Shown here in pieces: positions 52,889 through 61,808 of a stretch of 64,000 nt of DNA. The stretch comes from Haloferax sp. Q22 (GTDB taxonomy: Archaea > Halobacteriota > Halobacteria > Halobacteriales > Haloferacaceae), in contig NZ_LOEP01000005.1 in the NCBI RefSeq assembly GCF_001482285.1, positions 62,001 to 126,000 on the forward strand, given 5' to 3'. The translations under genes were made by a program, and so were the position numbers. Below the pieces are notes generated by a model. It was not told the DNA's origin. It did no database searches and worked only from the letters and a program-made list of their open reading frames with translations. Every line of letters begins with the position of its first letter. The stretch's first letter is position 1.

Positions 52889-53797
52889 ATGGCTATTGGC
52901 GACGTCGAACCCGTCCCGGACAGCACTGACATCTACTACGTCGACAGCGGCATGTACGAGGTCGAGAAGTACGGCTCGGTCTACCTCGTTGACGCCGAGA
53001 AACCGGCGCTCATCGACACCGGCATCGCCGCCGATAGAGAGCACGTCTTCGGAATGCTCGACGAGGCCGGCGTCGACGACCTCGCGTACATCCTGCCGAC
53101 GCACGTCCACCTCGACCACGCGGGCGGCGCGGGCTACCTCGCCGAGCGCTACCCCGACGCGACCGTCATGACCCACGAAATCGGCGCGCCGCACCTCGTG
53201 GACCCGTCGCGGCTCATCGAGGGCACGAAGGCGGCCGTCGAAGACCAATGGCAGTTTTACGACGAACCCCTCCCAATCGAAGAAGAGCGCGTCGAGAGCC
53301 TCACCGACGGCGACGAAATCGACCTCGGCGACCGGACGCTCACGGTCCATCACGCGCCCGGCCACGCGCCGCACCAGGTGATGTTCCACGACGACGGCGA
53401 CGACGTGCTGTTCGTCGGCGACGCGCTGGGCATCTGGGAGCCGAAGTCGCGGACGCTCCGCCAGACCTCGCCGCCCTCGCAGTTCCACCTCCAGAAGGCG
53501 CTCGACGACGTGCGGACCATCGAGGACATCGACCCCGAGACGGTCTGTTTCGGCCACTTCGGCCCGAAGCCCTACGACACCGACCTCGCGGAGGCGTACA
53601 AGCGCGTCCTCGTGGAGTGGGTCGAGGCCATCCGACAGAAGCGCGCGGAACTCGACGACGACGAGGCCGTCATCGACCACTTCGTCGAGCACAGCCAGAT
53701 GGCCGAGGTGTGGGGCGAGCGGAAGGCCCGCGACGAAGAACGCCTGAACACCCGCGGCGTGCTCGGCTACCTCGACTACATCGGCGACGACGAGTGA
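52889..53797 (+). CDS. metallo-beta-lactamase fold hydrolase
   Basis: 302 residues from ATG 52889 (MAIGDVEPVPDSTDIYYVDS). Metal ligands THVHLDHAGGAGYLA (HxHxDH), HAPGHAPHQ, VGDALG and GHFGPK are present. A C-terminal helical cap (about 230-302) follows. Family proteins include glyoxalase II and other thioesterases; substrate unknown here. Divergent from serS with about 107 bases between. Confidence 0.88.
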   Translation: MAIGDVEPVPDSTDIYYVDSGMYEVEKYGSVYLVDAEKPALIDTGIAADREHVFGMLDEAGVDDLAYILPTHVHLDHAGGAGYLAERYPDATVMTHEIGAPHLVDPSRLIEGTKAAVEDQWQFYDEPLPIEEERVESLTDGDEIDLGDRTLTVHHAPGHAPHQVMFHDDGDDVLFVGDALGIWEPKSRTLRQTSPPSQFHLQKALDDVRTIEDIDPETVCFGHFGPKPYDTDLAEAYKRVLVEWVEAIRQKRAELDDDEAVIDHFVEHSQMAEVWGERKARDEERLNTRGVLGYLDYIGDDE

Positions 53798-53899
53798 CGC
53801 ACTGACACTACCGCTGCCGACCCAAAAGCACCGCGCTCGGGTTCGAAATCAGCGTTTCCCCGCGCTATCGCGGTGTTTCAACAGACCCAACGTACATAG

Positions 53900-53907
53900 T
53901 TTTAAAT
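53900..53907 (+). promoter_or_regulatory. TATA box of the acyl-CoA synthetase gene
   Basis: TTTTAAAT, 23-30 bases before ATG 53930; a leaderless start. The surrounding DNA (53880-53930) is AT-rich. Confidence 0.65.
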
Positions 53908-53929
53908 GTTGAATCATTACTAACAGAAC

Positions 53930-55930
53930 ATGGACTGGCGGGACGCGGAGGCGGCGTTCGACGACCCTGTCATCGAGCGGACGACCCTCCCACGGATGTT
54001 CGAATCGAGCGCGTCGCGGAACGCCACGCGAGTCGCACAGCGGTACAAAGGCGGCGTCTACCGGCGGTCGCTGGTCGCTGAGGGCGTCGTTCCCGCGGCC
54101 CCCGACGGCGACTACGCCGACCTGACCTACGAGGAAATGCGGGGCATCGTCCGCCGCCTCGCGACCGGGTTCCGCGACCTCGGCATCGAGGCCGGCGACC
54201 GGGTCGGTATTCTCGCGCACACGCGCATGGAGTGGGCCCAGACGGACTTCGCCGTCCTCGGCGCGGGCGGCGTCGTCACCACGGTGTACACCTCGTCGTC
54301 GGAGCGACAGGTGCAGTACCTGCTTTCCGACCCGGGCGCGAACGCCGTCGTCGTCGAGAACGAGGAGCTACTGGAACGCGTGCTCGCCGTCGAAGACGAG
54401 TTGGATCTGCGGTTTATCATCGTCGTGGACGAGTACGACGGCCACGACGACCGCGACGACGTGCTGACGCTCGGCGAACTCTACCGCCGCGGCGAGGAGG
54501 TGTACGACGAGGCGGCCTACGAGTCGTGGTTGGACGAGCGCGAGCCAGAAGACCTCGCCAGCCTCATCTACACCTCGGGGACGACGGGCCAGCCGAAGGG
54601 CGTCCAACTCACCCACTGGAACTTCCGGTCGAACGTCAACGAGAGCTATCGGCGCTTCGGTCCGCGCCCGGACAAAGGCGACACGCCGGTCATCGGCCCC
54701 GACTCGGTGGCGCTGTCGTTCCTGCCCCTTGCCCACGTCTTCGAGCGCATGGCCGGCCACTTCATGATGTTCGCGGCGGGCGCGGCCGTCGCCTACGCCG
54801 AAAGCCCCGACACGCTCCGCGAGGACTTCCAACTCGTCCGGCCGACGACCGGGACGAGCGTCCCGCGGGTGTACGAGAAGCTCTACGACGCGATTCGGGC
54901 GCAAGCCAGCGAGTCGCCCGCGAAAAAGCGCATCTTCGAGTGGGCCGTCGGCGTCGGGCAGGCGTACCACACGACCGACGCGCCGGGGTACCTGCTCACC
55001 GCGAAACACCGCCTCGCCGACCGCCTCGTGTTCGGACAGGTGCGCGAGGCGCTCGGAGACAACCTCGAGTTCTTCATCAGCGGCGGCGGGAGCCTCTCGG
55101 CCGAACTGTGCGCGCTCTACCACGCGATGGGCCTCCCGATTTACGAGGGCTACGGCCTCACCGAAACGTCGCCCGTCATCTCGGTCAACCCCCCTGAAGA
55201 GCCGAAAATCGGCACCATCGGCTATCCGCTCCGGAACGTCGAGACGAAACTCGACACGACCGTCGTCGGCGACCAACTCGGGGACGCGGGCGGCGAGGTG
55301 GGCGAACTACTCGTCCGCGGGTCGAGCGTCACCGAGGGCTACTGGAACAACCCCGAAGAGACCGAGGCGGCGTTCGTCGAGGACGACGAGGGCAATCGCT
55401 GGTTCCGCACCGGCGACGTGGTCGAACTCCGGCCCGACGGCTACATCACCTTCCGCGAGCGCGCCAAGCAGATTCTCGTCCTCTCGACCGGGAAGAACGT
55501 CGCGCCCGGCCCCATCGAGGACGCGTTCGCCTCCTCCGCGGTGGTCGAACAGTGCATGGTCCTCGGCGACGGTCGCAAGTTCGTCTCCGCGCTCATCGTC
55601 CCCAGTTTCGACGGCCTGCGGAAGTGGGCCGACGAGGAGGGTATCGACCTCCCGGAGGACCCGAAAGCCATCTGCCGCGACGACCGGGTGTACGAGCGCA
55701 TCGAGGCCGAAGTGGAGGCGGCCAACGAGAACTTCGAGTCCTACGAGCGAATCAAGCAGTTCCGCGTCGTTCCCGAGGAGTTCACGGAGGGGAACGACCT
55801 GATGACGCCGACGATGAAAAAGAAGCGCCGGAACATCCTCGACCGCTACGCCGACGAGGTGTCGCTCATCTACGACGAGGACCGCCGGAGCGAAGAGCGT
55901 CGGGGCGGCGGGCGAGCCGCGACCCAGTGA
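53930..55930 (+). CDS. long-chain fatty-acid-CoA ligase (AMP-forming)
   Basis: 666 residues. P-loop YTSGTTGQPKGVQLTH near 216, GYGLTETSPVISVN motif, RTGDVVELRPDG and the C-terminal lysine region ILSTGKNVAPGPIED form the full ANL-family set. LPLAHVFERMAGHFMMFAAG is typical of the long-chain group. It activates fatty acids with ATP and CoA. It stands three genes before a thiolase, suggesting beta-oxidation, although haloarchaeal lipids are ether-linked. Confidence 0.93.
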   Translation: MDWRDAEAAFDDPVIERTTLPRMFESSASRNATRVAQRYKGGVYRRSLVAEGVVPAAPDGDYADLTYEEMRGIVRRLATGFRDLGIEAGDRVGILAHTRMEWAQTDFAVLGAGGVVTTVYTSSSERQVQYLLSDPGANAVVVENEELLERVLAVEDELDLRFIIVVDEYDGHDDRDDVLTLGELYRRGEEVYDEAAYESWLDEREPEDLASLIYTSGTTGQPKGVQLTHWNFRSNVNESYRRFGPRPDKGDTPVIGPDSVALSFLPLAHVFERMAGHFMMFAAGAAVAYAESPDTLREDFQLVRPTTGTSVPRVYEKLYDAIRAQASESPAKKRIFEWAVGVGQAYHTTDAPGYLLTAKHRLADRLVFGQVREALGDNLEFFISGGGSLSAELCALYHAMGLPIYEGYGLTETSPVISVNPPEEPKIGTIGYPLRNVETKLDTTVVGDQLGDAGGEVGELLVRGSSVTEGYWNNPEETEAAFVEDDEGNRWFRTGDVVELRPDGYITFRERAKQILVLSTGKNVAPGPIEDAFASSAVVEQCMVLGDGRKFVSALIVPSFDGLRKWADEEGIDLPEDPKAICRDDRVYERIEAEVEAANENFESYERIKQFRVVPEEFTEGNDLMTPTMKKKRRNILDRYADEVSLIYDEDRRSEERRGGGRAATQ

Positions 55931-56059
55931 GATCGGACAGCCGAAACGTCCCCAGCCGTGTTTTCGCCGAACGCCCTCCCGAGTCCGCGGAGATACCGCC
56001 CGAGATGTGTGGACTTATCTTCCGTCGCCACATGGACCGAATCAATGGAGGCGATATAA

Positions 56060-57967
56060 GTGGCCGCAGCAGGAGGAGCCAACCTCATCCCGCTCGTCGC
56101 CGCGATAATCGGCATCGGCGTGGTCTCGCAGGTGCTCTCGGACCGATTCCAGGTCCCCAGCGTCGTGTTCCTCATCGCGTCGGGCATCCTGCTCGGACCG
56201 GAGGTCCTCGGCGTCATCTCTCCCGACTCGTTCGGGAACGCACTACAGGCCATCGTCGGTCTCTCGGTCGCCATCATCGTGTTCGAGGGTGCATTCCACC
56301 TTCGAATCGACAAGTTACGGGAAGCGCCCGCCGCGACGTTCCGACTCGTCACCGTCGGGGCGATAATCGCGTTCGTCGCAACGGGCGTCGTCGTCCGCTA
56401 CGCGCTCGGCGCGCCGTGGCCGGTGTCGTTCCTCGTTGGCGCGCTCCTCGTCGCGACCGGGCCGACGGTCATCGCACCGATTCTCGAAGTCGTCCCGGTC
56501 CGCGACCGGGTCGGCGCAGCGCTCGACACGGAAGGTATCGTTAACGACGTGACGGCGGCCATCGTCGCCGTCGTTATCTTCGAGGCCATCCTCGAAGGCG
56601 TCAGTAGCCCTGACGCCCTCGTGGTCCTGTTCGCCGAGCGCCTCGGCGTCGGCGTCGTCATGGGCGCAATCGTCGCCGGGGCGCTGTACTACGCGCTCCG
56701 GTACGTCGATCTCTCGCCGGGCAACGCGCCGCAGAACGCGCGCCTGCTCGTCCTCGCCGGCGCGCTCGTGTCCTACGCGGCCGCCGACTACGTCGCCACG
56801 GAGGCCGGCATCGCCGCGGTGGCGACCGCCGGCATCCTCCTCGGTAACGCGGACGTGCCGTACGAAGAGGAGATCTCGGCGTTCAAGGGCGACATCACGC
56901 TGCTCGTGCTGTCGTTCGTCTTCATCGCCCTCGCGGCGCTGTTGGACTTCCAGAACCTCCTGAACCTCGGCGTCGGCGGCCTCGCCGTCGTCGCCGCCGT
57001 CGCGCTCGTGATTCGACCGCTGTTGGTCTTCATCTCGGCACGCGGCGACCGGTTCACGAGAGAAGAGAAGCTCTTCATGAGCTTCGTCGGCCCGCGCGGC
57101 ATCATCCCCGCGTCCGTGGCCTCGCTGTTCGCCATCGCCCTCCAAGAGGAGGCGACACGGCTCGCGGCCGAGGGACTGACCCAACAGGCCGCCGCGCTGA
57201 ACCAGAGCGCCTCGATTCTCGTCGGCACGGTGTTCCTCGTCATCCTGACGACCGTCGTCTTCGAGGCCGGCCTCGCTCGCCAGATCGCAGAATACCTCGA
57301 CGTCATCCCAATGCGTGTACTCATCATCGGAGGCGGGAAAGTGGGCCGTGCGCTCGCCGAACGCCTCGCAGACCGCGGAGAGAACGTGGTCCTCATCGAA
57401 GAGGACCAAGAAGTAGTCCAGACGGCCCGGAACATGGGCTTTACCGTCCATCACGGCGATGGAGCCGACACAAGCGTCTTACGCTCCGCGGGGGCCGCGA
57501 ACGCCAAGTTCGTGGTCGCCGCGACCGGCGACGACGACGTGAACCTGCTCGTCGCGCAGTTGGCGAACTCGAAGTTCGAACCCGAGAGCGTCCTCGCGCG
57601 GGCGAACAACCCCGACAACGTCGAGGCGTTCGAAGAACTCGGCGTCCGGACTATCTCGTCGACCATCGCCACAGCGCAGGCGCTCGACAACTACATCGAG
57701 CGCCCGTCGATGTCGAACTGGATGGGTGAAATCGGTCGCTCCGGCGACGTTCAGGAGGTTCAGGTCACCGCTGAGAAACTCGTCGGTCGGACCATCCGAG
57801 AGGTCGGACCGGAACTGCCCGACGGCTGTCTCATCACGCTCGTCTCGCGGAACGGCGACACGACGGTCCCCAACGCGGAGTTCACGCTCCAAGAAGGCGA
57901 CCGCATCACCATCATCGGTGAGCGTGAGGCCGTCCGAGACGCAGAAGAGTTAGTCAACCCCGAGTAG
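56060..57967 (+). CDS. Na+/H+ antiporter (NhaP/CPA1-like) with C-terminal TrkA-N and TrkA-C domains
   Basis: 635 residues from GTG 56060 (reading MAAAGGANLIPLVAAIIGIG). About 12 membrane helices to residue 415, including VGALLVATGPTVIAPILEVV and EGIVNDVTAAIVAVVIFEAI with the conserved Asp. TrkA-N Rossmann begins near 418: MRVLIIGGGKVGRALAERL, and NAKFVVAATGDDDVN; TrkA-C lies at about 555-630. NAD(H) or nucleotide binding by the RCK-like part probably gates transport. ATG at 57311 inside the gene is not a separate start. Confidence 0.92.
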   Translation: MAAAGGANLIPLVAAIIGIGVVSQVLSDRFQVPSVVFLIASGILLGPEVLGVISPDSFGNALQAIVGLSVAIIVFEGAFHLRIDKLREAPAATFRLVTVGAIIAFVATGVVVRYALGAPWPVSFLVGALLVATGPTVIAPILEVVPVRDRVGAALDTEGIVNDVTAAIVAVVIFEAILEGVSSPDALVVLFAERLGVGVVMGAIVAGALYYALRYVDLSPGNAPQNARLLVLAGALVSYAAADYVATEAGIAAVATAGILLGNADVPYEEEISAFKGDITLLVLSFVFIALAALLDFQNLLNLGVGGLAVVAAVALVIRPLLVFISARGDRFTREEKLFMSFVGPRGIIPASVASLFAIALQEEATRLAAEGLTQQAAALNQSASILVGTVFLVILTTVVFEAGLARQIAEYLDVIPMRVLIIGGGKVGRALAERLADRGENVVLIEEDQEVVQTARNMGFTVHHGDGADTSVLRSAGAANAKFVVAATGDDDVNLLVAQLANSKFEPESVLARANNPDNVEAFEELGVRTISSTIATAQALDNYIERPSMSNWMGEIGRSGDVQEVQVTAEKLVGRTIREVGPELPDGCLITLVSRNGDTTVPNAEFTLQEGDRITIIGEREAVRDAEELVNPE

Positions 57968-57993
57968 CGGCTCTCGCCGCCCGCTTGGTTCGG

Positions 57994-57999
57994 TTTTTT
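57994..57999 (+). terminator. T6 terminator of the antiporter gene
   Basis: Six T, about 27 bases after the antiporter stop. Confidence 0.45.
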
Positions 58000-58017
58000 C
58001 GCGTCGTCCCCGACCAG

Positions 58018-58188
58018 TCAGCGCCGCGCCCAGCGGACGAACACCGCCCAGTAGCCGACGGTGAGCGCGACGAGAACGTACCAGACGGGCGCGCCGAGGT
58101 CGGGCCTCGGGACGAACCCCGCGGAGGCGGCCCCGGCGGCCGCCAGCGTCGCGAAGGCCCCCGACAGTACGGTCGTCGTGAGATTCAT
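58018..58188 (-). CDS. 56-residue membrane protein
   Basis: ATG at 58188, TGA at 58018-58020. The product starts MNLTTTVLSGAFATLAAAGA and has two hydrophobic stretches: an Ala-rich helix (7-25) and a second (about 36-51, VWYVLVALTVGYWAVFVRW) ending in Arg-rich ARR. Third positions are almost all G or C, like real genes here. Tail-to-tail with the antiporter gene. No family recognised. Confidence 0.6.
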   Translation of the reverse strand: MNLTTTVLSGAFATLAAAGAASAGFVPRPDLGAPVWYVLVALTVGYWAVFVRWARR

Positions 58189-58331
58189 CACCGCGATATT
58201 CCCGACTTCCGGAGTATGAACGTGACGGAAGGCGCACGTATGTTTGTGAGCGATAGCCGAGGTCAGCGGTTCGGGGAACCACTGACACGCAGTCCACGAA
58301 TTTCGCTCGCTTCCCGGGACGGATCAGGGTG

Positions 58332-58336
58332 AAAAA
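58332..58336 (-). terminator. oligo-T terminator of the thiolase gene
   Basis: Five T on the minus-strand transcript 12-16 bases after the thiolase stop. Confidence 0.35.
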
Positions 58337-58347
58337 CGCGGGTGAAC

Positions 58348-59481
58348 CTACCGACTGAACTCGATTGCCGCTCCTTGGCCGAAGCCGACGCAGAGCGACG
58401 CGAGGCCGCGGTCCACGTCCCGCTTTTGCATCTCGTGGATGAGCGTCACCGGCAGGCGCGCGCCGGACGCCCCGAGGGGGTGGCCGAGCGCGATTGCGCC
58501 GCCGTTGACGTTGAGTTTGTCCGCGTCGATACCGAGTTCGCGGCGGGAGTACTCACACTGGCTGGCGAACGCCTCGTTGATTTCGACGAGGCCGTAGTCG
58601 TCGATGTCGGTGCCGGCGCGGTCGAGGAGGCCGCGGGTGGCCGGGACCGGACCGATCCCCATGACCGTCGGGTCGACGCCGGCGACGTTGTTCGTGCCGA
58701 CCGAGGCGAGCACGTCGAGGCCGTGTTCGTCGGCGAACTCGCGGCTAGTGACGAGGACCGCGGCCGCGCCGTCGGTTATCTGCGAGGAGTTGCCGGCGGT
58801 GACGGAGCCGTCGCCCGAGAAGGCGGGGTCGAGGCCGCCGAGAATCTCCATCGAGGTGTCGCGGCGGATACCCTCGTCCTCGGTGACGACGCCATCCTCC
58901 GTCTCGACCGGGACGATTTCGTCGTCGAAGCGGCCCGAGTCGGTCGCCTCGGCGGCGCGCTGGTGGCTCCGGAACGCGAACTCGTCTTGGGCCTCGCGGG
59001 AGACCTCGTACTCGTCTGCGACCTTCTCGGCAGTCATCCCCATCTGGAGTTGGAAGATGTTGTACTGCTCGCTCAGTTCCGGGTGGAGGTGTTGGTAGGA
59101 GTCGCCGTCCATCGGCACGCGGGACATGCTCTCGACTCCGCCGGCGACGATGCACTCGCGGTTGCCGGCGGCGATGGCGTCGGACGCGGAGATGATAGCC
59201 TGCATCGAGGAGGCGCACCAGCGGTTGATGCTCGTCGCGGGCGTCCCCTCGCCGAGGGCCGACAGGAGCGCGATAACGCGGGCGACGTTGTTGTCCTGTT
59301 CGGTGCGCTGTTGGGCGACGCCCCACATCAGGTCCTCCACGTCGTCGGGGTCGACGTCGTGTTCGTCGAGGATGTGGTCGATGAGCGTGACCGAGAGGTC
59401 CTCGCTTCGAACGTCTTCGAACACGCCGCCCGCCTTGCCGAACGGCGTGCGGTACGCGGCCGCGATGACTGGCTCTGGCAT
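58348..59481 (-). CDS. acetyl-CoA acyltransferase (thiolase)
   Basis: 377 residues. Nucleophile Cys89 in SINRWCASSMQAI, the NEAFASQ motif, GGAIALGHPLGASGAR with catalytic His and the second Cys in LCVGFGQG. Complete thiolase length and order. It either splits 3-ketoacyl-CoA (beta-oxidation) or condenses acetyl-CoA. The acyl-CoA ligase upstream fits degradation, while polyhydroxyalkanoate synthesis is an alternative in Haloferax. A TATA box at 59507-59514 marks a leaderless start. Confidence 0.93.
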   Translation of the reverse strand: MPEPVIAAAYRTPFGKAGGVFEDVRSEDLSVTLIDHILDEHDVDPDDVEDLMWGVAQQRTEQDNNVARVIALLSALGEGTPATSINRWCASSMQAIISASDAIAAGNRECIVAGGVESMSRVPMDGDSYQHLHPELSEQYNIFQLQMGMTAEKVADEYEVSREAQDEFAFRSHQRAAEATDSGRFDDEIVPVETEDGVVTEDEGIRRDTSMEILGGLDPAFSGDGSVTAGNSSQITDGAAAVLVTSREFADEHGLDVLASVGTNNVAGVDPTVMGIGPVPATRGLLDRAGTDIDDYGLVEINEAFASQCEYSRRELGIDADKLNVNGGAIALGHPLGASGARLPVTLIHEMQKRDVDRGLASLCVGFGQGAAIEFSR

Positions 59482-59506
59482 GGCACATCATCGGGGTTCG
59501 AACACC

Positions 59507-59514
59507 ATAAATAG
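59507..59514 (-). promoter_or_regulatory. TATA box of the thiolase gene
   Basis: Minus-strand CTATTTAT, 26-33 bases before ATG 59481. Confidence 0.6.
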
Positions 59515-59612
59515 TTTAGAACTCACTATTCGTCGTAACGAGTTGTTCTTCGGGTCGAAAAACGCCGAGAAAACGGTGAAAGTGGAGACGGACGGCACCG
59601 AGTCTCGGAACG

Positions 59613-59786
59613 TCAGGAACGAGTGGCGGAGTCGCTGTCCGGCCGACCGGGGATTCCGCCGGTACCCGCGTCGGCGACTGTTGGCTCCGCCGGGAAGAGC
59701 TCCGGCGCGACGTCCGCCGAGGCGTGCTCGAAAGACACGTCGGCGGCGTCGTCAGCCGGGTTGTCAGATGCGGTGCGTTCGGTCAT
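59613..59786 (-). CDS. 57-residue acidic protein following the nitrite reductase gene
   Basis: ATG 59786 lies two bases after the nirA stop, so translation is probably coupled. The product starts MTERTASDNPADDAADVSFE, has an aromatic/Pro patch (APELFPAEPTVADAG) and ends DSDSATRS. It has no Cys and is too short for a catalytic domain. No family recognised. The position suggests a small partner of nitrite reductase; it may also be an unstructured tail of the operon. Confidence 0.55.
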   Translation of the reverse strand: MTERTASDNPADDAADVSFEHASADVAPELFPAEPTVADAGTGGIPGRPDSDSATRS

Positions 59787-59788
59787 GG

Positions 59789-61543
59789 TCAGTCGCTCGT
59801 GACCGGCTGTTCGGCCTTCGCTTCCTCTTCGGCGAACGGGTACCACGACTGCTTGGCGTCGTGCATGTACGGCGCTTCGAAATCCGTCTCCTCGGGGACG
59901 CAGTACTCGGTGACTGCCTCGGTCCCCTCGGCTTCGACCCACTCGCGGAACGTCTGTCCGGGCTCGCGGCGCTCGGCGAACGCCTCCACGAGCGAGGCGA
60001 TGGCACCCGGGACCTCGTCGGCCGGGATGCGCTGTCGAACCCACTCGACGAACGACGGGTCCTCGCCGATGCCGCCGCCGACGCCGATGTCCATGGCCTC
60101 GACCATCTCGCCGTCCTTCTGGGCGCGCATGCCGAACAGGCCGATGTCGGCCGTGTTCGCCTGCCCGCAGTCGGCGGTACAGCCGGAATAGTGGATCTTC
60201 AGTTGGCTCACGTCGTCGGGTACGTCCACGTTGTCGCGGAGCCACCGGAGCATCCGAGCGGTCCGGGCTTTCGTCTCCGTGAGCGCGAGCGAACAGAACT
60301 CCGTGCCGGTACAGGCGACCGTGCCGCGCTGGAACGGGTTGGGTACGGGCGTGTGCTTCCCGAGGAGCGGTTCGGCGAGTAGGTCGTCGAGCTTCTCCTC
60401 CGGCACGTCCATCAGAAGCGGGTTCTGGCGACGGGTGAGACGGACCTCGCCGGAGCCGTACTCGTCGGCAATGTCGGCCAGTTCGATGGCGTCGGACGCC
60501 GTGAGCCGACCGACCGCGACGCTGAGGCCGACGTAGTAGTCGCCGTTGGCCTGCTCGTGGACGCCGACGTGGTCGTGTTTCCCGTCGGACTCCGGGCGGC
60601 CCGCGTTGTAGGTGTACTCGTCGCGGATGTTCTCGCCCGCAGACGGGAGTTCGAAGTCGACGTACTCCTCCTGGAGCAGGTCGCGAATCTTCTCCGTGCC
60701 CCACTCGTCCACGAAGAAGCGACTGCGGGCGCGAGCCCGAACGTCGCGGTTACCGTGTTCGTGGTAGAGTTCGACGAAGCCGCGGACGACCTCGTAGGCG
60801 CGCTCTTCGTCGGCGACGAAGATGTCGAGGTCGCGGGCGACGCGCGGCTTTCGGGAGCCGAGGCCGCCGCCGACGCGGACGTTGAAGCCGGTGACGGTCT
60901 CACCGTCAATCTCCTTCTTCGCGGGTTCGAGCCCCACGTCGTTTATCGAGTCCTGCGCGCAGCCCTCGCGACAGCCAGTGACGCTGATGTTGAACTTCCG
61001 CGGCATGTTCGACAGGGCGTCGTTTCCGCGGAGGTCCTCCTGGAAGCGGTCGAGAAGCGGCTGGGACTCGACGAGCTCGTGTTTGTCGCGGCCGGCGACC
61101 GGACAGCCGGTGATGTTCCGCATCGTGTCGCCGCCGGCGGACCGCGAGGAGACGCCCGCCGCTTCGAGCTTCTCCCAGACCTCGGGGATGTCTTCGAGTT
61201 CGAGCCAGTGGAGCTGAATCGACTGGCGCGTCGTCAGGTCCAACCAGGCGTCGCCGAACTCGGGGTTCTCGACCGGCCCGGACGCGTAGTCGCGCGCGAC
61301 CTCGCCGATGGCCCGGAGCTGCCCCGGTTCGAGGACGCCGTTGGCGTTCGTCAGCCGCATCATGAAGTACGAGTCCTGGCCCGTCCGCTGCTGGAAGACG
61401 CCCCAGAACTTGAAGCGCGTGAACCACTTGTCGCGCTCGTCTTCGGGGATTGCGTCGACGCCTTTCTCGGCGAACTCCTCGATCTTCTCGCGAACCGCGT
61501 CGCCGTAGAGCTCCGACTTCCACGCTTCCTTCTTACTCGCCAT
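59789..61543 (-). CDS. nirA: ferredoxin-dependent assimilatory nitrite reductase
   Basis: 584 residues from ATG 61543 (MASKKEAWKSELYGDAVREK); ATG 61567 adds MIAHWWSE and is an alternative. Two ferredoxin-like/siroheme repeats. The siroheme-4Fe4S ligands are CTGTEFC (Cx5C) and CTADC (Cx3C); TGCREGCAQD and TTRQSIQLHWLELEDI are further conserved parts. It reduces nitrite to ammonium with six electrons from ferredoxin. A closely related sulfite reductase is the alternative, but the linked nitrate reductase makes nitrite the likely substrate. Equivalent to nasD of Haloferax mediterranei. Confidence 0.9.
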   Translation of the reverse strand: MASKKEAWKSELYGDAVREKIEEFAEKGVDAIPEDERDKWFTRFKFWGVFQQRTGQDSYFMMRLTNANGVLEPGQLRAIGEVARDYASGPVENPEFGDAWLDLTTRQSIQLHWLELEDIPEVWEKLEAAGVSSRSAGGDTMRNITGCPVAGRDKHELVESQPLLDRFQEDLRGNDALSNMPRKFNISVTGCREGCAQDSINDVGLEPAKKEIDGETVTGFNVRVGGGLGSRKPRVARDLDIFVADEERAYEVVRGFVELYHEHGNRDVRARARSRFFVDEWGTEKIRDLLQEEYVDFELPSAGENIRDEYTYNAGRPESDGKHDHVGVHEQANGDYYVGLSVAVGRLTASDAIELADIADEYGSGEVRLTRRQNPLLMDVPEEKLDDLLAEPLLGKHTPVPNPFQRGTVACTGTEFCSLALTETKARTARMLRWLRDNVDVPDDVSQLKIHYSGCTADCGQANTADIGLFGMRAQKDGEMVEAMDIGVGGGIGEDPSFVEWVRQRIPADEVPGAIASLVEAFAERREPGQTFREWVEAEGTEAVTEYCVPEETDFEAPYMHDAKQSWYPFAEEEAKAEQPVTSD

Positions 61544-61567
61544 TTCCGACCACCAGTGGGCAATCAT

Positions 61568-61808
61568 CCACTATTCCTGTGCGTTTGTTTGCGAACTTGG
61601 TCATGTTTCGTGATAACACGACTCGACAGAGGTTCATAAGAGTATTCGTTGAGAATATTTAGAAATCGCCCCCATAAGCCATATTCGTCCATTCTATAAC
61701 CGAATATTCCGAATATAAGGTTGTATTTTGGGCAGATAGTCGGTCTGTTATTGGACAATCTCAATTGAACATAATGGACGATAATGTGGTATGTGACTCG
61801 AACGCGAC
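61568..61808. promoter_or_regulatory. AT-rich nirA control region with repeated CGAATAT motifs
   Basis: 241 bases, strikingly AT-rich against the surrounding DNA. CGAATAT occurs at 61701-61707 and 61710-61716 (9 bases apart), its complement ATATTCG at 61681-61687, and a one-base variant GTATTCG at 61642-61648. GAATATT also lies at 61653-61659. TCTAAATATT on the minus strand near 61653-61662 is TATA-like. The cluster looks like binding sites for a nitrogen regulator. No gene is seen here. Confidence 0.6.
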
